From Thiocystis violacea (GTDB taxonomy: Bacteria > Pseudomonadota > Gammaproteobacteria > Chromatiales > Chromatiaceae), in assembly GCF_016583575.1 (NCBI RefSeq), contig NZ_NRRG01000002.1, positions 1 through 64,000 of the forward strand: a stretch of DNA of 64,000 bases, written 5' to 3'. Below the pieces are notes generated by a model that searched no databases, was not told the origin of the DNA, and saw only the letters and a list, made by a program, of their open reading frames with translations. Position 1 is the first letter of the stretch. Each line of letters begins with the position of its first letter. Of this stretch, positions 8,891-17,075 are shown in pieces. The position numbers were made by a program, and so were the translations under genes.

Positions 8891-9805
8891 ATGGACTCCG
8901 CAATCAACCCAACCGCCAGCGACAAGATCGAACGCCGCGTCCCACTGCCGGGCGCCGTGGACGCGCCCCGGTACGACCTGCGCACCGAACAGGCCGGGCG
9001 CATCCATTATTACGCCGACGCGACCGCCAAGGGTCGCCCGCTGGTGCTGATCCATAGCATCAACGCCGCCCCGAGCGTCTTCGAGATGAAGCCTCTGTTC
9101 GAGCATTTCCGCCCGGAACGTCCGGTCTACGCGCTCGATCTGCCCGGCTTCGGTCACTCCGATCGCGACAATCGGCGCTATTCGCCGGAGTTGTTCGCCG
9201 GCGTCATCGCCGAGTTCCTGGAGCGCGTGGTCAAGGAACCCGCCGACCTGGCCGCCTTCTCGCTCGGCTGTGAATTCGCCGCGCGCGCGGCCCTGATGAA
9301 GCCGGATCTGGTGACCTCACTGGCGCTGATCTCGCCGACGGGTTTCAACATCCGCGGACTCCCCACCGGTCAGGCCGCCGAGCGCGCCTACAAATTCCTG
9401 AGCGTACCCGTCATCAACGATGGGCTCTTCGGCCTGCTGACGACGCGCCCGAGCATCAGGTACTTCCTCAATCAGGCGTTCGTCGGCGCGACCCCGCCGG
9501 AGCTGGTCGACTACGCTCACGCGACCACGCACCAGCCGGGCGCCAAGTACGCGCCGCTCTATTTCCTCTCCGGACAGCTCTTCACCCCGAAGGCGGGCGA
9601 CACACTCTATAACCAGGTAACCCAGCCGGTTCTGGTGCTCTACGACAAGGATCCGAACATCGATTTCCACGAGCTGCCGGACTTCCTCACCCGTCATGCC
9701 AACTGGCGCGCGGAGCGGATCGCACCGACGCGCGGCATGCCCCAATGGGAAAAACCGGCCGAAACTGCCGCCGCCATCACGCGCTTCTGGGATTCTCTCG
9801 GGTAA
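8891..9805 (+). CDS. Alpha/beta-fold hydrolase, catalytic His apparently lost
   Basis: A 304-residue cytoplasmic alpha/beta-hydrolase. ATG 8891 follows AAAGAGG (8874-8880). Core features are VLIHSINAAP (52-61), DLPGFGHSDR (83-92), a nucleophile elbow AFSLG with Ser124, and Asp254 in LYDKDPN. Where family members usually carry G-H-x-P-x-x-E, this protein reads GMPQWEKP (282-289), so the usual triad His is missing. It lies 101 bases before menF. The context fits a MenH-like role (SHCHC synthase), otherwise absent from the men cluster, but the degenerate triad argues caution. It could be a non-catalytic or altered hydrolase. Confidence 0.75.
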   Translation: MDSAINPTASDKIERRVPLPGAVDAPRYDLRTEQAGRIHYYADATAKGRPLVLIHSINAAPSVFEMKPLFEHFRPERPVYALDLPGFGHSDRDNRRYSPELFAGVIAEFLERVVKEPADLAAFSLGCEFAARAALMKPDLVTSLALISPTGFNIRGLPTGQAAERAYKFLSVPVINDGLFGLLTTRPSIRYFLNQAFVGATPPELVDYAHATTHQPGAKYAPLYFLSGQLFTPKAGDTLYNQVTQPVLVLYDKDPNIDFHELPDFLTRHANWRAERIAPTRGMPQWEKPAETAAAITRFWDSLG

Positions 9806-9838
9806 ACTCCGCCGATCAGCAACCAAGCCTGGCGCCAT

Positions 9839-9868
9839 GGGCGCGCGATCCCCAGGGATCGCGCGCCC
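9839..9868 (+). terminator. Perfect 13-bp hairpin before menF
   Basis: GGGCGCGCGATCC (9839-9851) and GGATCGCGCGCCC (9856-9868) with a CCAG loop. It lies 34 bases after the hydrolase stop and 38 bases before the menF start. No T-run follows, so termination is uncertain; it may instead separate or attenuate menF expression. Confidence 0.55.
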
Positions 9869-9906
9869 TATTCCGGCTCATCGTTCCCCGCCGTCACGAT
9901 CCACTC

Positions 9907-11295
9907 ATGCTTCAACCGCTCCACGTCCTCGAGCAGCTCAAGGCGCGACTTCGCGAAACCTTCGGCAACCTGCCGCTGGACCAGCGCGCGGGGCCGGTCT
10001 CGCTCATCCTCGAACTGCCGCATGGTCTCGCCAACGCGCCCGACCTTCCCGGCCCGCGTTTCCACTTCGGGCACAACCATCGCGGCGACCTGCGCGCCGG
10101 CTATGGCATCGCCGGGGAATGGCGCTCACAGGGACCGGAGCGACTGCAACGTCTGCGCGCCATCGCCAGGACCCTGAGCGCCGACTGGCGACAATACGAT
10201 CCGGACGAGACCGGCTTCAGCGGTTTCGGGATGCTCGGATTCGCCGCCTCGCCGAACCCGGCGCCGAATGCCGAGGCGGAGCCACTGCCGAACGCCCTCT
10301 TCTGGGTGCCCGAGCTGGCCCTGACCTCCCACGCCGGCCAGGCGGCCCTGGTGCTGACCACCCGAGGGCCGACCGACCGCGACGCGCTGCTCGCCCGCTG
10401 GGAGGGCTGGCTCGACCGGGTCGTGCCGCTGCTCGATCAGCCCGCCCTGGACCCACTCACCCCGGCCCATCTGGAACCGGGCGACAGCACGCCGGGGCTC
10501 GACGACTGGCGCGAGCTGGTGTTCGCCGCCCTGGACGAGATCGACAGTGAGCGGATCGAAAAGGTCGTGGTCTGCCGGCGGCTGCGGCTCCAGGGTCATC
10601 GACGTTTCGACCTGACCCGACTCAACGCCGCGCTGAGCTATCTCTTCCCCTCCTGCCAGGTGATCAACATCCGCCGCTACGCCGCCAGCTTCGTCGCGGC
10701 GACCCCGGAACGCCTGTTCACCCAGCGCCGCGATCGGGTCGAGGCGGATGCCATCGCCGGCACCGCCTGCCGCGCCGAGGATGCCGACCGCGACGCCGCG
10801 ATCACCCGCGGACTCCAGACCTGCGAGAAGAATCTGCGCGAGCACCGGGTCGTCGCCGAGGCCGTCACCGAGGCCCTGAGCCACTGCTGCCGTCATCTGG
10901 AACCACCGGATGGCCCGCGCATCCTCCAGCTCAACAATGCCCAACACCTCTGGAGCCTGGTCCGGGGCGAGCTGAACCCTGGCGTGGACGTCTTCGAACT
11001 GGCCGAGCGCCTGCACCCAACGCCCGCGACCAACGGTCAGCCGCGCCGGGAGGCGCGCGCCTGGCTGCACGCCAACGAACCCATCGAACGCGGCTGGTAC
11101 ACGGGCGCCGCCGGCATCGTGGAACCGGACCTGACCGGGGAGTTGTGGGTGCTGCTGCGCTGCGCGCGCATCCTGGACCGCACCGCCGACCTCTATGCCG
11201 GCGCCGGCATCGTCGCCGGCTCCGACCCCATGAGCGAGTGGCGCGAGACCGAGCACAAGCTCGCGGCCATGTCGACCGCCCTTCAGTTCGCCTAG
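9907..11295 (+). CDS. menF: Isochorismate synthase MenF
   Basis: A 462-residue chorismate-utilising enzyme that converts chorismate to isochorismate, the first step of menaquinone synthesis. Family motifs: KVVVCRRL, AATPERLF, a GTACRAEDAD region in place of the more common GTAxRG, HPTPATNG, GWYTGAAGIVEPDLTGE, and AGAGIVAGSDPMSEWRETEHK near the end. ATG 9907 gives the usual family start; the in-frame upstream start at 9745 would overlap the preceding gene. Followed after 15 bases by menD. An isochorismate synthase for a siderophore is an alternative, but the men context decides. Confidence 0.92.
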   Translation: MLQPLHVLEQLKARLRETFGNLPLDQRAGPVSLILELPHGLANAPDLPGPRFHFGHNHRGDLRAGYGIAGEWRSQGPERLQRLRAIARTLSADWRQYDPDETGFSGFGMLGFAASPNPAPNAEAEPLPNALFWVPELALTSHAGQAALVLTTRGPTDRDALLARWEGWLDRVVPLLDQPALDPLTPAHLEPGDSTPGLDDWRELVFAALDEIDSERIEKVVVCRRLRLQGHRRFDLTRLNAALSYLFPSCQVINIRRYAASFVAATPERLFTQRRDRVEADAIAGTACRAEDADRDAAITRGLQTCEKNLREHRVVAEAVTEALSHCCRHLEPPDGPRILQLNNAQHLWSLVRGELNPGVDVFELAERLHPTPATNGQPRREARAWLHANEPIERGWYTGAAGIVEPDLTGELWVLLRCARILDRTADLYAGAGIVAGSDPMSEWRETEHKLAAMSTALQFA

Positions 11296-11310
11296 CGCCC
11301 TAGCTCGCTC

Positions 11311-13032
11311 ATGGATCAAGCCTGCCTCAATCTGCGCTGGTCGCTGGCGCTGTTCGACGGACTGCTGGCCGGCGGCATGCGACATCTGGTCCTCTCGCCC
11401 GGATCCCGCTCGACCCCTCTGGTACTGGCGGCCCAGCGTCAGCCCGCGCTGGAGCTGACGACCATCCTGGACGAGCGCAGCGCCGGCTTCTTCGCCCTCG
11501 GGATCGCCCGCGCCTCGGGTCGCCCGGTCGGTCTGCTCTGCACCTCGGGGAGCGCGCTTGCCCATTGGTTTCCGGCCGTCATCGAGGCGTCCGAGTCCGA
11601 GATCCCGCTGATCCTCCTGTCCGCCGATCGACCGCCCGAGCTGCGCGGCTGGGGGGCGAATCAGACCATCGATCAGATCCGGCTCTTCGGCGGATTCGCG
11701 CGCGAATTCCACGACCCCGGCACGCCCGAGGACGCCCCCGCCGCCTTCAAGATGATGCGCGCGCTGGGTGCCCGCGCGACGGCCGTGAGCCTGGGGCCTT
11801 GGCCCGGACCCGTGCATCTCAACCTGCCGTTTCGCGAGCCGCTGGTTCCTGGACCGGACTGTCTGACCGAGACTCCAGCCCAAGACTTCGGACGATCGCC
11901 AGGCCATTCGTTCCAAGGGGAAAGGGACTGGGAGGGCGACGCCTGGCCCGAGCTGCCGAGTCCCTTCCTGGCCCCTCGCGGTCTCATCGTCTGCGGTCCC
12001 GGCCGCTACCCGTCCGCCCTGGTCAAGGCGCTCTGGGACGGCGCGACCCGGCTCGACCTGCCCCTGCTCTGCGATCCACTGTCCGGACTGCGCTTCGGAC
12101 CCGCGCCCGAGCACCGCGTCACCCGTTACGACAGCCTGCTTCGCAACCCTCGCGCCGCCGCGAGCCTGAAACCGGACTGGGTGCTGCGCCTCGGTCGCTC
12201 GCCCGTCTCCAAGACCCTGAACGCCTGGCTGGCGGACGTTCCGACACTAGCGGTCGATCCCGGACAGGGCTGGAGCGACCCCAATCACGACGTTCATCTG
12301 CGTGTCGGCGCCAGCCCCGTCCGCTTCCTGCGCTGGCTCGCCGCGCGGAATCCCGACAGGGCCGGGCGGGATCCCGACTGGCTCCCCCGCTGGATCCGGG
12401 CCGAGCGACATCTGGACCGACGGGCGGCCGACCATCTCGATCAGTCCCCCTGGTGCGAGGGCCATCTGATCCGCGACCTGCTCGACGCGCTTCCGGCCGG
12501 CGATGGCCTGCTCTGCGCCAACTCGCTCCCGATCCGCCAACTGGACACCTGGTCGGGGAGCCGCGCCGCCGGACTCTCGGTCTTCGGCAACCGGGGCGCG
12601 AGTGGCATCGACGGCCAGACCTCGACCCTGGCCGGGCTCAATGCCGGCGGCACGCCCACCACCGGACTGCTCGGCGACCTCTCCTTTCTGCACGATCTGA
12701 GCGGGCTGCTGCTGACGCCGCGACTCGACCGGCCCTGCATTGTCCTGAATAATGGCGGGGGACGGATCTTCGACTATCTGCCGCAACACGGACTACCGGG
12801 CTTCGAACAACTCTGGCGGACCCCGCTCCCGATCGACCTCGCCGACTTGACGCGTACATTCGGGCTGGTGCATCGCAAGGTATCCGATGGGGCCGGATTC
12901 AAGGCCGCATTGGCCGAGGCGCTCGACACCGAGCGCTGCCTGATCGAGGCACGACTCGACGCCGACCTCAGCCGGGAGGTCCATCAAGCCTTCTGGAGGG
13001 CCATCCGTGATGATCCATTTGGCGCGAGCTGA
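11311..13032 (+). CDS. menD: 2-succinyl-5-enolpyruvyl-6-hydroxy-3-cyclohexene-1-carboxylate synthase MenD
   Basis: A 573-residue thiamine-diphosphate enzyme that joins isochorismate and 2-oxoglutarate to give SEPHCHC. Diagnostic motifs: VLSPGSRSTPL (27-37) for substrate carboxylates; Glu55 in ILDERSAGFF, which activates the cofactor; TSGSA; and GNRGASGIDG in the C-terminal TPP half with VLNNGGGRIFDYLP after it. Length fits the family (about 550-600). It forms a tight pair with menF. A MITE-like element inserted 152 bases past its stop separates it from the rest of the men genes. Confidence 0.95.
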   Translation: MDQACLNLRWSLALFDGLLAGGMRHLVLSPGSRSTPLVLAAQRQPALELTTILDERSAGFFALGIARASGRPVGLLCTSGSALAHWFPAVIEASESEIPLILLSADRPPELRGWGANQTIDQIRLFGGFAREFHDPGTPEDAPAAFKMMRALGARATAVSLGPWPGPVHLNLPFREPLVPGPDCLTETPAQDFGRSPGHSFQGERDWEGDAWPELPSPFLAPRGLIVCGPGRYPSALVKALWDGATRLDLPLLCDPLSGLRFGPAPEHRVTRYDSLLRNPRAAASLKPDWVLRLGRSPVSKTLNAWLADVPTLAVDPGQGWSDPNHDVHLRVGASPVRFLRWLAARNPDRAGRDPDWLPRWIRAERHLDRRAADHLDQSPWCEGHLIRDLLDALPAGDGLLCANSLPIRQLDTWSGSRAAGLSVFGNRGASGIDGQTSTLAGLNAGGTPTTGLLGDLSFLHDLSGLLLTPRLDRPCIVLNNGGGRIFDYLPQHGLPGFEQLWRTPLPIDLADLTRTFGLVHRKVSDGAGFKAALAEALDTERCLIEARLDADLSREVHQAFWRAIRDDPFGAS

Positions 13033-13364
13033 AGCCACTGGCGCGCTGAATCGACGCGATACAGTTGCCGCGGTTCATACATTCCGAAGATGTCACGAAG
13101 CGGCTCGCGACCATCTCCCAAAAAACACGTTGGGCATCAAGGATTCGCATGGGGTCCGCCTTCCATTCCGGACTAGGAACATCACAGCAATTCCCGGCGA
13201 ACAGAGCGTAAGCCGTTGATTCAGAAAAATCGCGCTCTTGACCGCAACAAGATTTGTAAAATAGCAATTTAGCTTTTCAATAGGTTAGCGTTCGCCGGGA
13301 ATTGCTGGGAACATCATGACTCCGACCATTGAGCGAGATTAAAGAATCACTGGAGACTAGCCAT
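13033..13364. other. menD to cold-shock gene spacer
   Basis: This 332-base gap is mostly explained by the MITE-like element at 13176-13316. The rest is non-coding. TTGACC at 13238-13243 and a TAAAAT at 13256-13261 are too close together to make a sigma-70 promoter. GGAG at 13352-13355 is the ribosome-binding site of the next gene. Confidence 0.5.
13176..13316. mobile_element. 123-bp MITE-like element with 18-bp terminal inverted repeats and 9-bp target duplications
   Basis: Perfect 18-bp inverted repeats CAGCAATTCCCGGCGAAC (13185-13202) and GTTCGCCGGGAATTGCTG (13290-13307) bound a 123-bp element. It is flanked by exact 9-bp direct repeats GGAACATCA at 13176-13184 and 13308-13316. The AT-richer core (about 13216-13280) encodes nothing. 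These are the features of a non-autonomous insertion element moved in trans by a transposase. I do not recognise the parent element; 9-bp duplications are known for IS4-family elements among others. It lies between menD and the cold-shock gene. Confidence 0.88.
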
Positions 13365-14039
13365 ATGAAAGGAAGAATCAGCCAATGGAAAGAAGAGAAA
13401 GGATTCGGCTTCATTCGTCCGGACAACGACGCTGAGGAGATTTTCTTCCATATTTCCAGTGTCCAAACCCGCGACAAAAGGCCACGAGTCGGTGACGCCG
13501 TCCTATTCGATGCCACCCGCGATGAAAGGAATCGACTCAAGGCAAGGCGCGTTGTCATCGAGAGCGCCGACAGCTCGCCCGTCTCGGCAGGCAGATTGGT
13601 CTCCGTTCAAACCGCTCCAAGAAAGAACGGCCCGATCAACTATGTTCTAATGCTGGTTCTTTTCGGGTCCATGAGCGGCGCCGCTGTCGTCGCGATTCAA
13701 TCAGGCGATATCGAAAAAACGATTCCTTATGGCCTTCCCGCCCTGCTCGCTTTGATTCTACTTAGCCGCCCTAGGAAGCCGAAAGAAAAAACCTTCTCCT
13801 GCGCACGCTGCAAAACCGTCGCCGCGCATGACAAACGTACCATTCGCGCCTGGAACAATGGGCATATCAGATTCTATTGCGGTGCGTGCCATCGTCAATG
13901 GTTGAGCGAAAACCCAACCCACGCGCACACTCGCGCCTCTTCCTCGGGCGGAGAGAGGAACGGGTGCCTTGGAATCCTGGCCTTGTTCGCCCTATTGCCA
14001 ATCGGCGTCGGCATGCTTTTATCGCGTTGGTTGATCTAA
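13365..14039 (+). CDS. Cold-shock-domain membrane protein with a four-Cys zinc-ribbon-like region
   Basis: A 224-residue protein. Start ATG 13365 follows GGAG at 13352-13355. Residues 1-66 are a cold-shock domain with RNP1-like KGFGFI (12-17) and RNP2-like IFFHIS (26-31), predicted to bind single-stranded nucleic acid. Hydrophobic segments follow at about 92-113 and 121-134. A cytoplasmic loop has Cys146-x2-Cys149 and Cys172-x2-Cys175, a zinc-ribbon pattern. A last membrane segment is at about 201-222. Cold-shock domains fused to membrane proteins are known (for example with DUF1294), but I do not recognise this exact layout. It lies inside the men cluster, but no role in quinone synthesis is evident. 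Confidence 0.8.
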   Translation: MKGRISQWKEEKGFGFIRPDNDAEEIFFHISSVQTRDKRPRVGDAVLFDATRDERNRLKARRVVIESADSSPVSAGRLVSVQTAPRKNGPINYVLMLVLFGSMSGAAVVAIQSGDIEKTIPYGLPALLALILLSRPRKPKEKTFSCARCKTVAAHDKRTIRAWNNGHIRFYCGACHRQWLSENPTHAHTRASSSGGERNGCLGILALFALLPIGVGMLLSRWLI

Positions 14040-14141
14040 TTGCCCGTCCAGAGACCGCGAGAGAGACTTGCCCCAATCAATTCAAATGGCGGAATCCGTT
14101 GGCGTTCGGATGTCGCATGCACCAACACACGAGGCTCACAG

Positions 14142-15017
14142 GTGAAGTCAGATCAGACGCAAGAATTCGGGCTCCAGCCAGACTCCGATGACCGACCCAT
14201 CCACTGGGAAACACCCTCCGATCCCGGCTACCAGGACATCCTCTACCAGCAGGCCGAGCGGATCGCCAGGATCACCATCAACCGCCCGGAGGTGCGCAAC
14301 GCCTTTCGCCCCCAGACGGTGCGCGAGCTGATCGACGCCTTTCATCGCGCCCACATGGACCCCGAGATCGGCGTCATCATCCTGACCGGAGCGGGTGATC
14401 TGGCCTTCTGTTCCGGGGGCGATCAGCGCATCCGGGGACACGCGGGCTACCAGGACGAGGCCGGCACCGAGCATCTGAACGTGCTGGAGCTGCAACGCCA
14501 GATCCGCACCCTGCCCAAGCCGGTGGTCGCCATGGTCGCGGGCTACGCGATCGGCGGCGGACATGTGCTGCATCTGATCTGCGACCTGACCATCGCCGCC
14601 GACAACGCCCGCTTCGGTCAGACCGGCCCCAAGGTCGGCAGCTTCGATGGCGGTTTCGGTGCGGGACTCATGGCCCGCACCGTCGGGCTCAAGAAGGCCA
14701 AGGAGATCTGGTTCCTGTGCCGTCAATACGACGCCCAGGAGGCGCTCGACATGGGCCTGGTCAATACCGTCGTCCCACTGCGCGAGCTGGAAAGCGTGAC
14801 GGTCGACTGGTGCCGCCAGATGAACCGACTCTCGCCGACCGCGCTGCGGGTGCTCAAATCGTCCTTTAACGCCGACACCGACGGACTCGCCGGCATCCAG
14901 GAACTGGCCGGCAACGCCACCGCGCTCTTCTACACCACCGCCGAGGGACAGGAAGGCCGCGACGCCTTCCTCGAAAAACGCGAGCCGGATTTCCACAAAT
15001 TCCCGCGACGGCCATAA
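14142..15017 (+). CDS. menB: 1,4-dihydroxy-2-naphthoyl-CoA synthase MenB
   Basis: A 291-residue crotonase-fold enzyme that cyclises o-succinylbenzoyl-CoA to DHNA-CoA. GTG 14142 is chosen as start because GAGG lies at 14131-14134; the open frame extends further upstream without similarity. Key motifs: [36 protein letters not shown], and [16 protein letters not shown]. The Gln160-Thr161-Gly162 triplet corresponds to the bicarbonate site of the E. coli-type (type I) enzymes. Followed by menA after 18 bases. Confidence 0.93.
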   Translation: MKSDQTQEFGLQPDSDDRPIHWETPSDPGYQDILYQQAERIARITINRPEVRNAFRPQTVRELIDAFHRAHMDPEIGVIILTGAGDLAFCSGGDQRIRGHAGYQDEAGTEHLNVLELQRQIRTLPKPVVAMVAGYAIGGGHVLHLICDLTIAADNARFGQTGPKVGSFDGGFGAGLMARTVGLKKAKEIWFLCRQYDAQEALDMGLVNTVVPLRELESVTVDWCRQMNRLSPTALRVLKSSFNADTDGLAGIQELAGNATALFYTTAEGQEGRDAFLEKREPDFHKFPRRP

Positions 15018-15035
15018 TCGCCCGCTTTTTCCCTA

Positions 15036-15965
15036 ATGAACGAAACACGACGGATCTCCATGGGCGAGTCGGTTCAGACGATTCCTTCCTCGACGGCGCG
15101 CTGGATCTCGGCGGCGCGTCCCAAGACCTTGCCGCTGACCCTGACCCCAGTGATCGCGGGTATCGCCCTGGCGGTCGCGGAGACGGGGAGTCTGGCGCTC
15201 TTGATCGCGCTCGGCACCCTGCTGGCGGCGATGGCGATCCAGATCGGGACCAACCTGCACAACGACGCAGCGGATTTCGAGCGCGGCACGGACACCCCCG
15301 ATCGCCTCGGCCCGCCGCGCGCGACCGCTCAGGGCTGGCTCAGCGCGCGCCAGGTCAAGACCGGCGCGCATCTGATGTTCGCCCTGGCCTTCGCGCTCGG
15401 GATGCTGCTGCTGCTGCGTGGCGGGCTGCCCATCCTGGCGATCGGACTGGCCTCGCTGGCGGCCGGATACGCCTACACCAGTGGCCCACGCCCCATCGCC
15501 TATGGCCCCTTCGGTGAAGTCCATGTGCTGCTGTTCTTCGGGATGGCGGCGGTGGGCGGGAGCTATTACCTCCAGGCGCTGACATTCGGCTGGACGCCCC
15601 TGCTGGCCGGATTCGCGCTCGGACTGCCGGCGGCGGCCGTGCTGCTGGTGAACAATTATCGCGATCTCGAAACGGACGTGGCGGCCGGGCGACGCACGCT
15701 CTGTCACTATCTGGGCCGCGCGCGGGCCAGGATCTTCTATGCCCTGCTGCTGTTGACCCCGATCCCGATTCTGATGACGCTCGACCTGCCCGGTCCGGCC
15801 TGGCCGCTGCTCGCCGCCCTGCCCGCGGCCATCGCGCTCTCCGTCCGGCTCTTTCGCGGCGCGCACGGCCTGGCGCTCAACGCCCAACTCGCCCGAACGG
15901 CCCAGTATCAGGCCCTGCTCGCCGGTCTGATGGTCCTCGGGATCCTGATTCCAGACCTCGGGTGA
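15036..15965 (+). CDS. menA: 1,4-dihydroxy-2-naphthoate polyprenyltransferase MenA
   Basis: A 309-residue integral membrane prenyltransferase of the UbiA superfamily, with about eight to nine hydrophobic segments. It attaches the polyprenyl chain to DHNA to give demethylmenaquinone. Both Asp-rich motifs are present: NLHNDAADFERGTD (73-86), and NNYRDLETDVAAGR at about 205-218. The start may be ATG 15036 or the in-frame ATG 15060; the arginine-rich first nine residues are not conserved. The stop overlaps the menC start by 4 bases (GTGA), indicating coupled translation. Confidence 0.92.
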   Translation: MNETRRISMGESVQTIPSSTARWISAARPKTLPLTLTPVIAGIALAVAETGSLALLIALGTLLAAMAIQIGTNLHNDAADFERGTDTPDRLGPPRATAQGWLSARQVKTGAHLMFALAFALGMLLLLRGGLPILAIGLASLAAGYAYTSGPRPIAYGPFGEVHVLLFFGMAAVGGSYYLQALTFGWTPLLAGFALGLPAAAVLLVNNYRDLETDVAAGRRTLCHYLGRARARIFYALLLLTPIPILMTLDLPGPAWPLLAALPAAIALSVRLFRGAHGLALNAQLARTAQYQALLAGLMVLGILIPDLG

Positions 15966-17008
15966 TCGATCGATTCGAGATCCAGCCCTATGATCTGCCG
16001 CTGCATCGCGCTTGGGGCAGCGCCCGTGGCGGGTTCGACCGGCGACACGGCTGGCTGATCCGGATCGGTGCCGGGGGGCTGAGGGGCCACGGGGATTGCG
16101 CCCCACTCCCGGCCGCTGGAACCGAGACGCGGGAGATCGCCCAGGAGACACTGGCCCGACTCCAGCCACGCCTGCTCGGCCGCGATCCCGACGCCCTGCT
16201 CGGGGAGATCGAATCGGAGCACTGGTCCGCGCCAGCGACCGCTTATGCGCTCGAATGCGCGCTGGCCGATCTGCTCTGCCGCCGCCAGGAGCGGACACTG
16301 CGCCATTGGCTGTCGCCCGACGCCTCCGATACGGTGCCGGTCAACGCCATGCTGGGCGCGCTCGGCTCCCTGACCGCGCGCGATCTTCAGGAGAAGGCCG
16401 ATCAGGGCTTCCGGGTGCTGAAGCTCAAGATTGGACTGGCGGCACCGGGGCAAGAGCTGGAAGGCTTGATGGCGCTGGTTTCCGATCTGGCGCAGGGGGT
16501 CAGCCTGCGGCTCGACGCCAATGGCGCCTGGGGATTCGACGAGGCGCGACGGATGATCGCGGGACTCGCCCGGTTGCCGATCGAGTCGATCGAGGAGCCG
16601 CTGCGCGACCCGACCGCCGAACGCCTGACCGAGCTTCAGTCGCTGGCGTCCTTTCCGCTCGCCCTGGACGAGTCCCTGCCCCGGCTCGGCGACCAGATCG
16701 ATCCAGGCGGTCTGGGCGTCCGGCGCCTCGTGCTCAAGCCGGCCGCGCTCGGCGGTCTGCGCCGGACCCAGGGGCTCGCGCGACGCGCCATGGCGGTGGG
16801 GATCGAGGTCGTCATCACCAGTCTGGTGGAGAGCGCCGCCGGACTCTGGCCGACGGCGCAACTGGCGGCAGCGATCGGAAGCTCCGTCCCTCAAGGTCTC
16901 GCCACGGCGGATTGGCTCGCCCAGGATCTGGGGTCGGCGCCGCGACCGCGACACGGCCGGATGTCTCTGCCAAACCGGCCAGGCTCCGGATTCGAGCCCT
17001 CTTCATGA
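15962..17008 (+). CDS. menC: o-succinylbenzoate synthase MenC
   Basis: A 348-residue enolase-superfamily dehydratase that converts SHCHC to o-succinylbenzoate. It starts at GTG 15962, overlapping the menA stop. Catalytic features: LKLKIG with the K-x-K general acid/base pair (about 154-157), the metal ligands in LDANGAW, SIEEPL and LALDESL, and the second Lys in LVLKPAALGG. TSLVESAAGL follows near the end. Length fits the family (about 320-370). Two men steps are not represented nearby by an unambiguous gene: MenE (OSB-CoA ligase) and MenH. Confidence 0.92.
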   Translation: MIDRFEIQPYDLPLHRAWGSARGGFDRRHGWLIRIGAGGLRGHGDCAPLPAAGTETREIAQETLARLQPRLLGRDPDALLGEIESEHWSAPATAYALECALADLLCRRQERTLRHWLSPDASDTVPVNAMLGALGSLTARDLQEKADQGFRVLKLKIGLAAPGQELEGLMALVSDLAQGVSLRLDANGAWGFDEARRMIAGLARLPIESIEEPLRDPTAERLTELQSLASFPLALDESLPRLGDQIDPGGLGVRRLVLKPAALGGLRRTQGLARRAMAVGIEVVITSLVESAAGLWPTAQLAAAIGSSVPQGLATADWLAQDLGSAPRPRHGRMSLPNRPGSGFEPSS

Positions 17009-17075
17009 AGCCTGATTCGGCCACCGAAACCCCGAGAGCGCGGCCGGTTCCCAACGGCTCGACGGACAATCCCTA

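Noticed and set aside
10126-12114. 662-residue open frame on the - strand
   Set aside because: Antisense across menF and menD; both sense genes are clear.
13238-13261. Promoter inside the MITE-like element
   Set aside because: TTGACC and TAAAAT are only 12 bases apart, too close for sigma-70.
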